NCBI GenBank assembly: GCA_021814835.1 | Contig: JAKAHO010000013.1 | Span: forward strand, 1 to 17,921 | Direction: 5' to 3' | DNA from: a bacterium | GTDB taxonomy: Bacteria > Patescibacteriota > Minisyncoccia > UBA6257 > GWB1-50-10 | DNA: 17,921 nucleotides | Shown: positions 11,061 to 17,921 of the stretch, piece after piece | How positions within the stretch are numbered: the stretch's first letter is position 1 | Layout: each line of letters starts with the position of its first letter | The notes under the pieces: generated by a model | Databases searched by the model: none | Told to the model about the DNA's origin: nothing | The model's input: only the letters and a program-made list of their open reading frames with translations | Made by a program: the position numbers and the translations under genes

Positions 11061-13205
11061 TTATTCGTGTGGCGTTTCAATTCCCTCTCCATCAAGGAAG
11101 AGCACTTCGCGTGGTTTTGAGCCGTCTCCTGGGCCTATCATACCCTTTTGCTCCATGATATCAAGGAGGCGCGCGGCGCGTGCGTAGCCTACTTTAAGTC
11201 TCCGCTGGAGGAGGGATGCAGACGCCTTTCCGGCAGCCCGTACCGCCTCAACCGCCTCGTCGAACATATCGTCCTCCTCATCTCCTCCCGTCATGCTCTC
11301 AAAGATATGTGTCGCCTCGGGTTCTTCGTCTATCGCAATACCCGTGACCGAAATCTCATTGTTCTCTTTAATGAAGTTGATGACCCCTTTGATTTCCTCC
11401 TCGGTCAAAAACGCTCCCTGAATACGGCGCGGCTTTGAGAAGTCGGATGACACGAATAGAAGGTCGCCGTGGCCGAGCAGTTTTTCTGCGCCCGCCATAT
11501 CAAGGATGGTGCGCGAATCAATCTGGCTCGCGACTTGGAGCGCGATACGCGTCGTGATGTTCGCCTTAATAAGACCCGTGATAACTTCAACGGACGGTCT
11601 CTGCGTCGACACAATGATATGAATGCCGGTTGCGCGAGCCATCTGCGCGAGACGGATGATAGAGCCTTCCACCTCCCTGCCGTACGTCGACATAAGGTCG
11701 GCAAGCTCATCGATAACGACGAGGATATACGGAAGTGTTTCCTTCGCGCTCTTGTTGTAGCTCTTAATATCGCGCGAACCCGCCTCAAGGAGCACTTGGT
11801 AGCGGCGGTCCATTTCCTGAATGACCCAGCGGAGTGCGCCGATGGCTTTCTTGTTTTCAGTAACAACAGGCGCAATGAGGTGGGGAAGATTGTTGTAGAC
11901 CGAGAGCTCCACGCGCTTCGGATCGATGAGAATCATCTTCAACATATCGGGCGAGTTCTTATAAAGGAGTGCGATAAGAATCGAGTGCAACGTAATTGAT
12001 TTGCCCGAACCTGTGGCGCCCGCGACGAGCATATGCGGCATCTTCGCGATGTTTGCGAATATAGGCTCGCCGTTTACGTTGCGGCCAATCGGGAATGAGA
12101 GCGGTTCCGATTTCTGAAATTCAGGATAGAGGAGCAAACTACCGAGGCGCACAATCGCCGCTTGCTTATTCGGCACCTCAATACCCACGAGCGATTTGCC
12201 GGGAATCGGCGCTTCAATACGGATGGGGTGCGCGGCAAGCGCCATCGCAAGGTCTTGGTTCAATGTGGTGATGCGCGAAATCTTTACGCCTTCCGCGGGC
12301 TTCAATGTGTAGCGCGTAACAGTGGGACCCACGTTAATCTCCCCCATCTCCACAGGAATGCCGAAGCTCTCAAGCGTGCGTTTGATGACATTCGCGTTTG
12401 CGCGAAGGTCGCCGATGGTCGGCTTCTCAACCGCAGTTGAAAGAAGATCGAGCGGCGGCGGCGTGTAGTTGTGAATGCTTTTCTGCGTCGTTGCTTTCGG
12501 CACCTCAAACTGCGACTCGTCGAGCGCCTCTTCAACTTCCTTCTTTTGTTTCGCCTCAGTCGCGCGCGCAACGGGTTTCTTTATCTCGTCCTTCACAGGT
12601 TCTTCGCGCGCTTCAAGCGGAAGTTTTATTTCAACTTTTTCTACTTCATTCTCTTCTTCCTCCTCGGATTCGTCTTCATCTTTATCGCGGCGGAAGGAAA
12701 GATTAAGAGGACGGTTCAGTGTCACAAGGAATGACGCGATGAGTCCGGTGAGTGTAATAATAATTGCCGCAGTATTACCGAACGGATATTTAAGCGAGCC
12801 GATAAATTCTCCGACCCATCCCCCGCTCCCCGCGTATGCGACGTCCATAAAGCCGAGACCAGAGAGTACGAAAAAAAGTGCGCCGACCAATGTGATGCCT
12901 AAAAATTTTGTCGGCTCAGGAGCAAAAAATGAAAGCGCAACAATGGTCGTGACAACAGGAAGCAAATAATATCCCCAGCCGAATAATTTAAAGAATGCGT
13001 TGTAGAAAATTTCTCCCCACGGTCCCGCCTGATGGAAGCCCGAGAGCAATAAAATGATAGTGGCGCCCGTGAGTACGGTCGCGATGACGTATTTCTTCAC
13101 GTCGGGGTGAAGGTCCATATTCGATTCGCGCGGAATGTCCTGCGATTTGATTGTCCTTACTTTTTCACCTGCCTGTTTTTTGTTCTTTGATTTGCGTCGT
13201 GCCAT
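11061..13205 (-). CDS. ftsK: DNA translocase FtsK
   Basis: 714 residues, compact for the family. A basic N-terminus is followed by about four membrane segments (residues 38-165), a very acidic linker (EDESEEEEENEVEKVE), then the motor. FtsK alpha domain: NANVIKRTLESFGIPVEMGEINVGPTVTRYTL. Beta RecA-like domain: Walker A GATGSGKS (396-403, Lys402) and Walker B ILVVIDELADL (Asp499, Glu500). The gamma winged helix (about 645-705, ASASLLQRRLKVGYARAARLLDIMEQKGMI) reads KOPS-like polarity sites in known FtsK. The protein pumps chromosome ends through the division septum and activates dimer resolution. First gene of the ftsK / rodZ-like / recA operon. ACTATAACC and ACTATACC just upstream resemble -10 boxes, but no convincing -35 was found. 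Confidence 0.97.
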   Translation of the reverse strand: MARRKSKNKKQAGEKVRTIKSQDIPRESNMDLHPDVKKYVIATVLTGATIILLLSGFHQAGPWGEIFYNAFFKLFGWGYYLLPVVTTIVALSFFAPEPTKFLGITLVGALFFVLSGLGFMDVAYAGSGGWVGEFIGSLKYPFGNTAAIIITLTGLIASFLVTLNRPLNLSFRRDKDEDESEEEEENEVEKVEIKLPLEAREEPVKDEIKKPVARATEAKQKKEVEEALDESQFEVPKATTQKSIHNYTPPPLDLLSTAVEKPTIGDLRANANVIKRTLESFGIPVEMGEINVGPTVTRYTLKPAEGVKISRITTLNQDLAMALAAHPIRIEAPIPGKSLVGIEVPNKQAAIVRLGSLLLYPEFQKSEPLSFPIGRNVNGEPIFANIAKMPHMLVAGATGSGKSITLHSILIALLYKNSPDMLKMILIDPKRVELSVYNNLPHLIAPVVTENKKAIGALRWVIQEMDRRYQVLLEAGSRDIKSYNKSAKETLPYILVVIDELADLMSTYGREVEGSIIRLAQMARATGIHIIVSTQRPSVEVITGLIKANITTRIALQVASQIDSRTILDMAGAEKLLGHGDLLFVSSDFSKPRRIQGAFLTEEEIKGVINFIKENNEISVTGIAIDEEPEATHIFESMTGGDEEDDMFDEAVEAVRAAGKASASLLQRRLKVGYARAARLLDIMEQKGMIGPGDGSKPREVLFLDGEGIETPHE

Positions 13206-13266
13206 TAGGTATAGTTTGGTTATAGTTAATTAAACGCGAGTAACCATAAAAATTCAAGCCAAATCT

Positions 13267-13950
13267 ATGCCGCAATTCGACGTCGTGATAGTGTCTGATA
13301 TTCACCTTGGGTCAAGGCCGTGCAGGTCTAAGCAGCTCCTCCACCGTCTCAAAAATATGGAGTTCAAAAAGCTCATTTTGAACGGCGATATATTTGATGA
13401 CCTCAATTTCCAGAGGTTGGATCATGATGATTGGGCGCTCCTCTCCTTCTTCCGAGAGCTCTCACACCCGAAGCGTCCTGAGGAGGTGGTCTGGATTGCG
13501 GGCAACCATGACGGCGCAGCGAACATCTTGTCGAGGCTTATCGGGGTAGATGTCCAGCGCGAGCACTCCTTTATATGGAAGGAGAGGCGCTGCCTTGCCC
13601 TCCACGGCCATCAGTTCGATCGGTTCCTCGTGAGAAATGAGCTTTTGAGCATGATTGCGGGAAATGTCTATTTGTTTATCCAGCGCATCGATACGGAGCG
13701 TCAGTTTATCAGCCGTTTCCTGAAGCGCGCGAGCAAGGCGTGGATGAGGAACTCCCAGCGGGTCGCAAAGGGCGCGGCTCGGCATGGCGCGCTCGAGCAT
13801 TATGACGTCATCTTCTGCGGGCATACCCACCGTGCGATTGCTGAGAACTTTGGGAAGGTGGAGTATTACAATAGCGGATGCTGGACGGACGTCCCCTCCT
13901 CCTACATAACCCTTGGAGACGAAGGTATCAAGGTGAACCCCGAAGAATAA
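13267..13950 (+). CDS. Calcineurin-like metallophosphoesterase (LpxH-like)
   Basis: 227 residues with every two-metal phosphoesterase motif in order: SDIHLGS (Asp11, His13), NGDIFDD (Asp41), AGNHD (80-82), LHGHQFD (113-118) and CGHTHRA (His186, His188), then YYNSGCWTD. The arrangement resembles UDP-2,3-diacylglucosamine hydrolase LpxH and its relatives. As most Patescibacteria are thought to lack lipid A, a different phosphoester substrate is quite possible, so I give no gene symbol. It diverges from ftsK over 61 bp and ends at a strong terminator. No clear Shine-Dalgarno precedes the ATG. Confidence 0.85.
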   Translation: MPQFDVVIVSDIHLGSRPCRSKQLLHRLKNMEFKKLILNGDIFDDLNFQRLDHDDWALLSFFRELSHPKRPEEVVWIAGNHDGAANILSRLIGVDVQREHSFIWKERRCLALHGHQFDRFLVRNELLSMIAGNVYLFIQRIDTERQFISRFLKRASKAWMRNSQRVAKGAARHGALEHYDVIFCGHTHRAIAENFGKVEYYNSGCWTDVPSSYITLGDEGIKVNPEE

Positions 13951-13961
13951 GCGAACCACTT

Positions 13962-13984
13962 CCCCGCCGTAAGGCGGGGTTTTT
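13962..13984 (+). terminator. Intrinsic terminator of the metallophosphoesterase gene
   Basis: CCCCGCC (13962-13968) and GGCGGGG (13973-13979) flank a GTAA (GNRA) tetraloop, followed by TTTTT. It starts 11 nt after the stop codon. Confidence 0.92.
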
Positions 13985-13988
13985 GATT

Positions 13989-14042
13989 AATCAGCAAAAC
14001 AAGGAAAAACAGCTTAATCAAGAAAACAAGGAAAAGCAGGAA
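13989..14042 (+). repeat. Two tandem 27-bp units with coding-like bias
   Basis: Units 13989-14015 and 14016-14042 match at 21 of 27 bases. In the frame that starts at a TTG (13983) and ends at TGA (14058-14060) they read NQQNKEKQL and NQENKEKQE. Two of the base changes are synonymous, which hints that this was once coding. The stop overlaps an ATG (14057) that opens a 19-codon frame, which in turn ends overlapping the ATG at 14113. It lies directly behind a terminator and may be a gene remnant. Confidence 0.5.
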
Positions 14043-14096
14043 AACCCGATAACCGCATGAATCCTACATACTTGTTTTTTGAGGTTAAAAACGCAG

Positions 14097-14170
14097 ACAA
14101 GCGGGTAGCGCGATGAATACTACACTTTTTAAAATTAGGTGGTAAATAATGTTTAGGATGAAACATTCTG
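14097..14170 (+). repeat. 74-bp direct repeat, unit A
   Basis: Matches 14247-14319 at a spacing of 150 (149 near the end). The first 34 bases (ACAAGCGGGTAG...GATGAATACTACACTTTTT) are nearly identical; the middle is diverged; the end reads GTTTAGGATGAAAC. Like the start-codon element it has ATGAA on both sides (14113-14117 and 14158-14162). No long frame starts here. The stretch 13985-14269 otherwise holds only the tandem repeat and short open frames. Confidence 0.75.
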
Positions 14171-14246
14171 AATCAGAAATATGCGCAAATTCGTGCTATT
14201 CAGATTGAAATTTTTCAGAAATATCTAACAGAGCTCCGAAAGTTGA

Positions 14247-14319
14247 ACAAGCGGGTAGAGTGATGAATACTACACTTTTTGAAAATGGTAGGGGAAAGTG
14301 TTTGGGATGAAACAATTTA
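14247..14319 (+). repeat. 74-bp direct repeat, unit B
   Basis: Second copy of the unit at 14097-14170. ATGAA occurs at 14263-14267 and again at 14307-14311. Between them ACACTTT (14272-14278) and AAAGTGT (14295-14301) form a 7-bp stem. This unit overlaps the 3' end of the broken minus-strand gene, supplying about its last 16 codons, so it may have replaced the original C-terminus. Confidence 0.75.
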
Positions 14320-15229
14320 AAAAGCCGCCCACGTTGAATAGTGAGCGTGTGGTGAGTCGCTGATTTTGGAGGAAGGCGGAAGCGGAGTCGTGGGGCTCGT
14401 GGGCGCAGTAGTAATGGCCGGCGCCAAACATGACCTCGCCATCATTGAAGCGGAAGATTGGCGCGAACGAGAAGTCGCCGTTGGCGAACGGAGCGAGTTC
14501 GTCACCTGCGCAGTCGACGTGGAGCTGTTTCCGCCCTACCTCGCGTTCGGGGTGGGTTAGCAACATGATGCCGACCGCGAAGGCTCCGAGGCAGAACTCG
14601 TTCTCCGCGAAGACATCACGTGCTCGGCGAACAGGACGTCCATCATGACGGAAGCCGAACTGATCCGGAACGACGAAGATGTCGTAACCGTGCTGTTGAT
14701 GCGCGAGTGTGCGGAACATCACACTCGTTCTTTCGTGCTCTCGGATATGACAGGAATCAAGGTCATCAACTAGATGGTTGTACAACCCTCTTTTGACTCT
14801 TATTAATCCGAGAACATTCTCAAGAGCTCTGCAGTGTGTTGCGCCACACGCCTTCCACCGTGGAATAGCAAACCATCCTTCGGCGTTCGGGGACAGTGGC
14901 TATTCGGCGAGCCTTTCGTTGACGCGACCAATGCGTGGGAAAAGATGACGCAGGATATTTACCTGCTCCGCAATTCCCGCAACGCCATAGCCTCCGGGAT
15001 ACTCATAACTGGATCGCACTTCCTCATTAGCGAACTGGTTTCGAGTGGCAAGGTCCCGAATGCCGGTCATGATACGCGACTGAAAAGCGTCACCATTTTC
15101 GATGAGCTCTTGCGCGCTGCTTTTGTTGAGGAGACCATCTGCGATAGCGCGCTCAATGGCATCTTCCGCGAACCGCTTGATCTGCTTTTTCTGTCCATCC
15201 GTGATGGCGATGATCAATGTGCGTGACAT
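14270..15229 (-). pseudogene. Conserved-looking hypothetical gene interrupted by one in-frame TAG
   Basis: Reading from the ATG at 15229 (AGAGG six bases upstream; an ATG two codons earlier is also possible), 109 codons lead to TAG at 14902-14900. The same frame then continues for 209 more codons without another stop. The join reads NERLAE-stop-PLSPNAEGWFAIPRWK, and protein-like sequence continues: KRGLYNHLVDDLDSCHIREHERT, HGYDIFVVPDQFGFRHDGRPVRRA, FCLGAFAVGIMLLTHPE, DCAGDE. The Patescibacteria-like style suggests a single ancestral protein of about 320 residues; I cannot name its function. A nonsense mutation, a readthrough site or a sequencing error would all fit. TAG ends folD here, so global TAG reassignment is unlikely. 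The extreme C-terminus lies in repeat unit B. Confidence 0.65.
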
Positions 15230-15410
15230 TGTCATCCTCTGTATAAGTGGCCAAGCTCATCGTTGTTCCGAAATGAGACAACCAACGAAAGGGAATGAAG
15301 TGATACAGACGCCGTATATTTTTTTCTATAAGTGAAGTGAATTGCAAGTGATTAAACAAGAATATACAAATTATGTCAAACTATTGCAGAACGATACAAT
15401 ATTTTTCGAT

Positions 15411-15416
15411 TATACT
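15411..15416 (+). promoter_or_regulatory. -10 box of yraN (leaderless)
   Basis: TATACT with eight bases to the ATG at 15425; the expected transcription start is at or within two or three bases of the start codon. A clear -35 at normal spacing is missing; TTGCAG at 15384-15389 is 21 nt away. Confidence 0.5.
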
Positions 15417-15424
15417 GAGAAGTA

Positions 15425-15799
15425 ATGACTGACCGAATGGAGTTGGGAGCGAGAGGCGAAACTCATGCCTGTGGGTATCTTGTGGAAAAGGGGTATAAAG
15501 TCATTGCCCGCAATCATCGGCAGAGGTGGGGCGAGCTGGATATTGTGGCGCGCGCGAAGGACAAAACCCTCGTATTTGTAGAGGTAAAAACGATGAAAAA
15601 CGGGGGAGAGGGAGCTCTTGTTCCCGAAGATCAGATGAGCGGATCAAAAATGAAAAAATTCAGCCGTACGGCAGAACAATATGCGAATCTCCACGCTAAC
15701 CTTATTAATGAACGCGCGGGCTGGCGTCTTGATGTGCTTGCGCTCACGGAAAAAGGCGATACTTTCGAAGTGTGTCACTATATTAATGTTTCGCAATAA
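15425..15799 (+). CDS. yraN: YraN family (UPF0102) nuclease-fold protein
   Basis: 124 residues, the usual length. The family pattern is complete: LGARGETHACGYLVEKGYKVIARNHRQRWGELDIVARAKDKTLVFVEVKTM. The acidic residues Glu11, Glu37, Asp39 and Glu53 with Lys55 in FVEVK form the restriction-endonuclease-like (PD-(D/E)xK type) core. Homologues are widespread and resemble Holliday-junction resolvases, but their biological role remains poorly defined. It seems to be transcribed alone from a -10 box eight bases before the start, without a Shine-Dalgarno. The N-terminus MTDRMELGARGE fits family starts. Confidence 0.92.
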   Translation: MTDRMELGARGETHACGYLVEKGYKVIARNHRQRWGELDIVARAKDKTLVFVEVKTMKNGGEGALVPEDQMSGSKMKKFSRTAEQYANLHANLINERAGWRLDVLALTEKGDTFEVCHYINVSQ

Positions 15800-15824
15800 A
15801 CATACCTTGCAATAAAGTGATGAG

Positions 15825-15830
15825 TATAGT
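15825..15830 (+). promoter_or_regulatory. Candidate -10 box of the ArsR-type regulator
   Basis: TATAGT lies 12 nt before the ATG at 15843, giving a leader of about 6 nt. A TTGCAA at 15807-15812 is too close (12-nt spacer) to be its -35. TATTAC at 15833-15838 is a weaker alternative. Confidence 0.4.
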
Positions 15831-15842
15831 TGTATTACGTCT

Positions 15843-16106
15843 ATGCCTGATAAATACTATGACACCGCCGAGCTTTATAAAGCTATGGCAAACCCAAAAC
15901 GCCTCGCCATCATCGACTTGCTTATGGGAGGGGAGGTATCGGTAAATGATATTGCGAAGAAAATCAAAATATCAAAGACGAACGTTTCTCAGCATCTTTC
16001 GCATCTTCGCCACGTGGGCATTGTGAAGCCGCGCCGCGAAGGGCTCAATGTGTACTATTCTATCGTGCACGAGGGCATAAAAGCGCACGGCATTGGAAAG
16101 TTTTAA
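15843..16106 (+). CDS. ArsR/SmtB-type winged-helix transcriptional regulator
   Basis: 87 residues forming one winged helix. ELYKAMANPKRLAIIDLLMGGEVSVNDIAKKIKIS is the entry helix and first HTH helix, TNVSQHLSHLRHVGIVKPRREG the recognition helix and start of the wing, and LNVYYSI the wing strand. The pattern is diagnostic for ArsR-type repressors. The metal-sensing ELCVCDL motif is absent, and there is no cysteine at all, so it is not a classical As/Cd/Zn sensor. Its target is unknown; it could regulate itself or the following valS. It ends at a strong terminator. Confidence 0.9.
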   Translation: MPDKYYDTAELYKAMANPKRLAIIDLLMGGEVSVNDIAKKIKISKTNVSQHLSHLRHVGIVKPRREGLNVYYSIVHEGIKAHGIGKF

Positions 16107-16118
16107 TCATAAGGAAAG

Positions 16119-16154
16119 CCGCTCCGCACCTGTTGCGGGGCGGTGTTTTTTATT
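16119..16154 (+). terminator. Intrinsic terminator of the ArsR-type gene
   Basis: CCGCTCCGCA (16119-16128) pairs with TGCGGGGCGG (16134-16143), 10 bp with one T-G pair, loop CCTGT, followed by TGTTTTTTATT. Confidence 0.9.
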
Positions 16155-16169
16155 GCGGCGAGCGAGGAG

Positions 16170-16190
16170 CGAACGCGTGCACGCGCTTCG
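16170..16190. repeat. Palindromic hairpin in the ArsR-valS gap
   Basis: CGCGTGCACGCG (16174-16185) is a perfect 12-bp palindrome, extended by CGAA (16170-16173) and TTCG (16187-16190) with a one-base bulge. More overlapping GCGAAG/CTTCG pairings follow up to 16204. It could be an operator or just a GC-rich hairpin. Apart from this hairpin, the valS promoter and the leader element, the gap holds nothing I recognise. Confidence 0.45.
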
Positions 16191-16245
16191 TCCGAGCGAA
16201 GACGGAACAAGATTTCTATCGCTGGACTAATAAGTAAATATGGCT

Positions 16246-16274
16246 TTGCAACAGGGAATCTTTATTGGTAGAGT
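16246..16274 (+). promoter_or_regulatory. Candidate valS promoter
   Basis: TTGCAA (16246-16251), a 17-nt spacer and TAGAGT (16269-16274) preceded by TGG, an extended -10 arrangement. The predicted start near 16281 places the inverted-repeat element within the valS leader. Confidence 0.6.
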
Positions 16275-16300
16275 GAAGACGAATAGTACACCTTATATAT

Positions 16301-16414
16301 ATGAATCCCGTTAGAGTTTTATGTCCCTACGGGACATCTGCCGAAGGAAGACAGGCTCATATGGTGATATTCAAAAACATTGAGGAGCGCGTAACTAAGA
16401 AAATATGCATATAA
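16301..16414 (+). CDS. Possible 37-residue leader peptide before valS
   Basis: The ATG of the left ATGAA opens a 37-codon frame that begins MNPVRVLCP and ends at TAA (16412-16414), four bases before the right arm. The first seven residues are shared with the leader frame before ftsH. It contains no run of Val codons, which argues against classical amino-acid attenuation of valS. It has no Shine-Dalgarno. Like the ftsH frame, it may be only a by-product of a duplicated start codon. Confidence 0.35.
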   Translation: MNPVRVLCPYGTSAEGRQAHMVIFKNIEERVTKKICI

Positions 16415-16436
16415 ATAAAAACTCTAACGGGATGAA
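16301..16436 (+). repeat. Start-codon inverted-repeat element, copy 3 (valS)
   Basis: ATCCCGTTAGAGTTTT (16305-16320) and AAAACTCTAACGGGAT (16418-16433) form the same perfect 16-bp inverted repeat as copy 1, with a 97-nt unrelated interior. ATGAA flanks both sides (16301-16305 and 16432-16436, the valS start). The interior opens with a perfect 7-bp hairpin ATGTCCC-TAC-GGGACAT (16321-16337). Confidence 0.9.
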
Positions 16437-17921
16437 CGAAACAGAGGGTGCGAAGAAGGTAAGTGTGCTGGGTACGGGGGCATATGAGCCCAAGGAAGTT
16501 GAAAAAGAAATCTACGCGAAGTGGGAGGCTTCCGGGTTTTTCAATCCCGACAACTTGCCCGTAGAAAAAAATGCCGAACCTTATGTGGTGTATATGCCGC
16601 TGCCGAACGTGACGGGCTCACTGCATATGGGCCACGCGCTCGACAACTCTTTCCAGGATATTGTTATCCGTTATCAGCGCATGCGCGGGCGGAAAACATT
16701 GTGGTTGCCCGGTACCGACCATGCGGGTATTGCGACGCAGTATGTCGTTGAAAAGGAACTCCGCAAGCAGAACATTAGCCGTTTTGAAATCGGACGCGAG
16801 AAATTTATTGAAAAAGTATGGGAGTGGAAAGCGCAGTACGGCAACCTTATTTTGGAGCAGTTGCGCCGTTTAGGCTGTTCCGCCGACTGGTCGCGCACGC
16901 GGTTCACGATGGATCCCGCATATGCAAAAGATGTTGCGGCGGCATTCGTACATTATTATGAGCGCGGATGGCTTTACCGCGGATACCGCACGGTAAACTG
17001 GTGCGCGCGCTGCGCGACGAGTTTGTCCGAACTCGAACTCGAATATAAGGATGAAGAGACGAGTTTGTGGCACATCAAATATTCCGACAAAGTTACGGTC
17101 GCGACGACGCGTCCGGAAACAATGCTCGGTGACACCGCGATTGCAGTGAATCCGCACGATGAGCGGTATCAGTCATTAGTGGGAACAAAAGTCACCGTGC
17201 CGATTGTGGGGCGCGAAATTCCTATTGTTGCCGATGAGGCGATTGACCAGACGTTCGGTACGGGCATGGTGAAGGTGACGCCCGCGCATGACGTGCTCGA
17301 TTTTGAAATCGGCGAGCGCCACAAACTTCCGATGGTGGTGGTTATCGACGGCCGCGGGAAAATGACAAAGGAGGCGGGAGTGTATGAGGGACTGAAGGCG
17401 TCTGAAGCGCGCGTAAAAATTGTGGAGGAATTAGAAAAGCAGGGGAGGCTCGTAAAAGTGGAGCCGTACGCGCACCGCGTCTCGGTCTGTTATCGTTGCG
17501 GCTCTTCAATCGAGCCGACGCCGTCCGCGCAGTGGTTCCTCTCGATGAAGGAGCTCGCCGCGAAAGCGCTCGATGCGGTGAGTTCGAAAAAAGTTACCAT
17601 ACGCCCCGAACGTTTCGAGCGGACGTATTCCGATTGGCTTACGAACATCCGCGATTGGACCGTCTCGCGCCAAATCTGGTGGGGACACCGTTTGCCGGTG
17701 TATTTCTGCAAAAATAAAAAGGACGACGTAACATCCGCAACGGAAAAGAATTTTATGGTCGCGCTCGAAAAGCCGGCGAAATGCCCGATGTGCGGTATGT
17801 GCGAAATGGAACAGGCGACTGACGTGTTGGATACATGGTTCTCATCCGCGCTCTGGCCGTTCGCAGGACTCTCGGAGTCCGACAAGAAAAAATATTATCC
17901 CGGCCATACGCTTATCACCGC
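16432..17921 (+). CDS. valS: Valyl-tRNA synthetase, N-terminal part (cut by window edge)
   Basis: 496 complete codons, running off the right edge. The class I signature is PLPNVTGSLHMGHAL (HIGH-type motif HMGH, residues 65-68), followed by LPGTDHAGIATQ. The editing (CP1) domain shows TVATTRPETMLGDTAIAVNPHDERY and TFGTGMVKVTPAHDVLDF, which in this family removes mischarged Thr. CxxC pairs in VNWCARC, CYRCGSSIEPTPSAQWF and CPMCG suggest zinc ribbons. RDWTVSRQIWWGHRLPVYFC and DVLDTWFSSALWPF identify ValS-type enzymes. The KMSKS loop lies outside the window. The enzyme should charge the tRNA-Val found at 6678-6752, among others. The ATG is in the right arm of the inverted-repeat element and lacks a Shine-Dalgarno; no T-box features were seen. 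Confidence 0.96.
   Translation, partial: MNETEGAKKVSVLGTGAYEPKEVEKEIYAKWEASGFFNPDNLPVEKNAEPYVVYMPLPNVTGSLHMGHALDNSFQDIVIRYQRMRGRKTLWLPGTDHAGIATQYVVEKELRKQNISRFEIGREKFIEKVWEWKAQYGNLILEQLRRLGCSADWSRTRFTMDPAYAKDVAAAFVHYYERGWLYRGYRTVNWCARCATSLSELELEYKDEETSLWHIKYSDKVTVATTRPETMLGDTAIAVNPHDERYQSLVGTKVTVPIVGREIPIVADEAIDQTFGTGMVKVTPAHDVLDFEIGERHKLPMVVVIDGRGKMTKEAGVYEGLKASEARVKIVEELEKQGRLVKVEPYAHRVSVCYRCGSSIEPTPSAQWFLSMKELAAKALDAVSSKKVTIRPERFERTYSDWLTNIRDWTVSRQIWWGHRLPVYFCKNKKDDVTSATEKNFMVALEKPAKCPMCGMCEMEQATDVLDTWFSSALWPFAGLSESDKKKYYPGHTLIT

Noticed and set aside
14366..14648. Plus-strand frames opposite the broken gene
   Set aside because: The minus-strand reading has far more protein-like sequence and stays open over 200 codons; the plus frames are short and start without RBS or promoter.
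14653..14760. A frameshift in the broken gene, suggested by a second frame reading IPVISESTKERV
   Set aside because: The main frame is continuous and protein-like across this stretch and connects to the upstream part, so the alternative frame is not needed.
14776..14787. Perfect palindrome GGTTGTACAACC as an operator
   Set aside because: It lies within the continuous frame of the broken gene and is not near a promoter; a 12-base palindrome can occur by chance.
16246..16436. T-box riboswitch for valS
   Set aside because: No T-box bulge sequence, specifier loop or antiterminator could be found; the leader is occupied by the shared inverted-repeat element.
1..17921. Alternative genetic code with UGA as Gly, known in some Patescibacteria
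   Set aside because: TGA is not required as a sense codon in any recognised gene, and TGG alone serves Trp.

Overview
The window looks like a piece of a small-genome Patescibacteria/CPR chromosome, most likely Parcubacteria-like. This is inferred from gene content and style: compact core genes, a four-domain S1 protein, a GyrA start preceded by a degenerate metallo-beta-lactamase-fold gene, an FtsK/RodZ-like/RecA cluster, and few Shine-Dalgarno sequences. The genetic code looks standard: TAA, TAG and TGA all end recognisable genes and no gene needs an internal TGA. No CRISPR array, rRNA or conventional insertion sequence was seen.

Layout. 1-1450 (minus): MBL-fold protein, one-pass membrane protein and gyrA (cut by the window edge), probably one operon from a promoter at 1450-1422. 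1516-1834: a small Ser-rich protein with the only textbook RBS. 1869-2216 (minus) and rpsA (2292-3380) diverge from back-to-back promoters. ftsH follows (3566-5410), then tRNA-Ile(UAU), an adenosine deaminase, and tRNA-Val(UAC) on the minus strand. Next come a YkuK-like RNase H-fold protein, a DEDD-type exonuclease, a 34-residue membrane peptide and folD. A strongly folded 148-nt segment separates folD from the convergent recA / rodZ-like / ftsK operon. A metallophosphoesterase follows. The accessory-looking stretch 13985-15235 holds tandem and dispersed repeats and a gene broken by one in-frame TAG. It is followed by yraN, an ArsR-type regulator and valS, which runs off the window.

The most unusual signal is a three-copy inverted-repeat element (3468-3570, 7941-8068, 16301-16436). 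Each copy has the form ATGAA(A)-TCCCGTTAGA...TCTAACGGG-ATGAA(A). Outer arms are nearly invariant, interiors are unrelated, and the right-hand ATGAA is the start codon of the downstream gene (ftsH, the 34-residue membrane peptide, valS). The left ATGAA looks like a duplicate of that start codon, so translation from it gives short leader peptides (MNPVRVL... twice, MKSR once). This could be a start-codon-targeted mobile element with a target-site duplication, or a 5'-UTR regulatory hairpin that masks the start codon. I do not recognise it as a named family.

A second theme is leaderless or near-leaderless expression: several genes have a good -10 box only 6-9 nt before the ATG (folD, the 115-aa gene, rpsA, yraN), so no RBS can fit.
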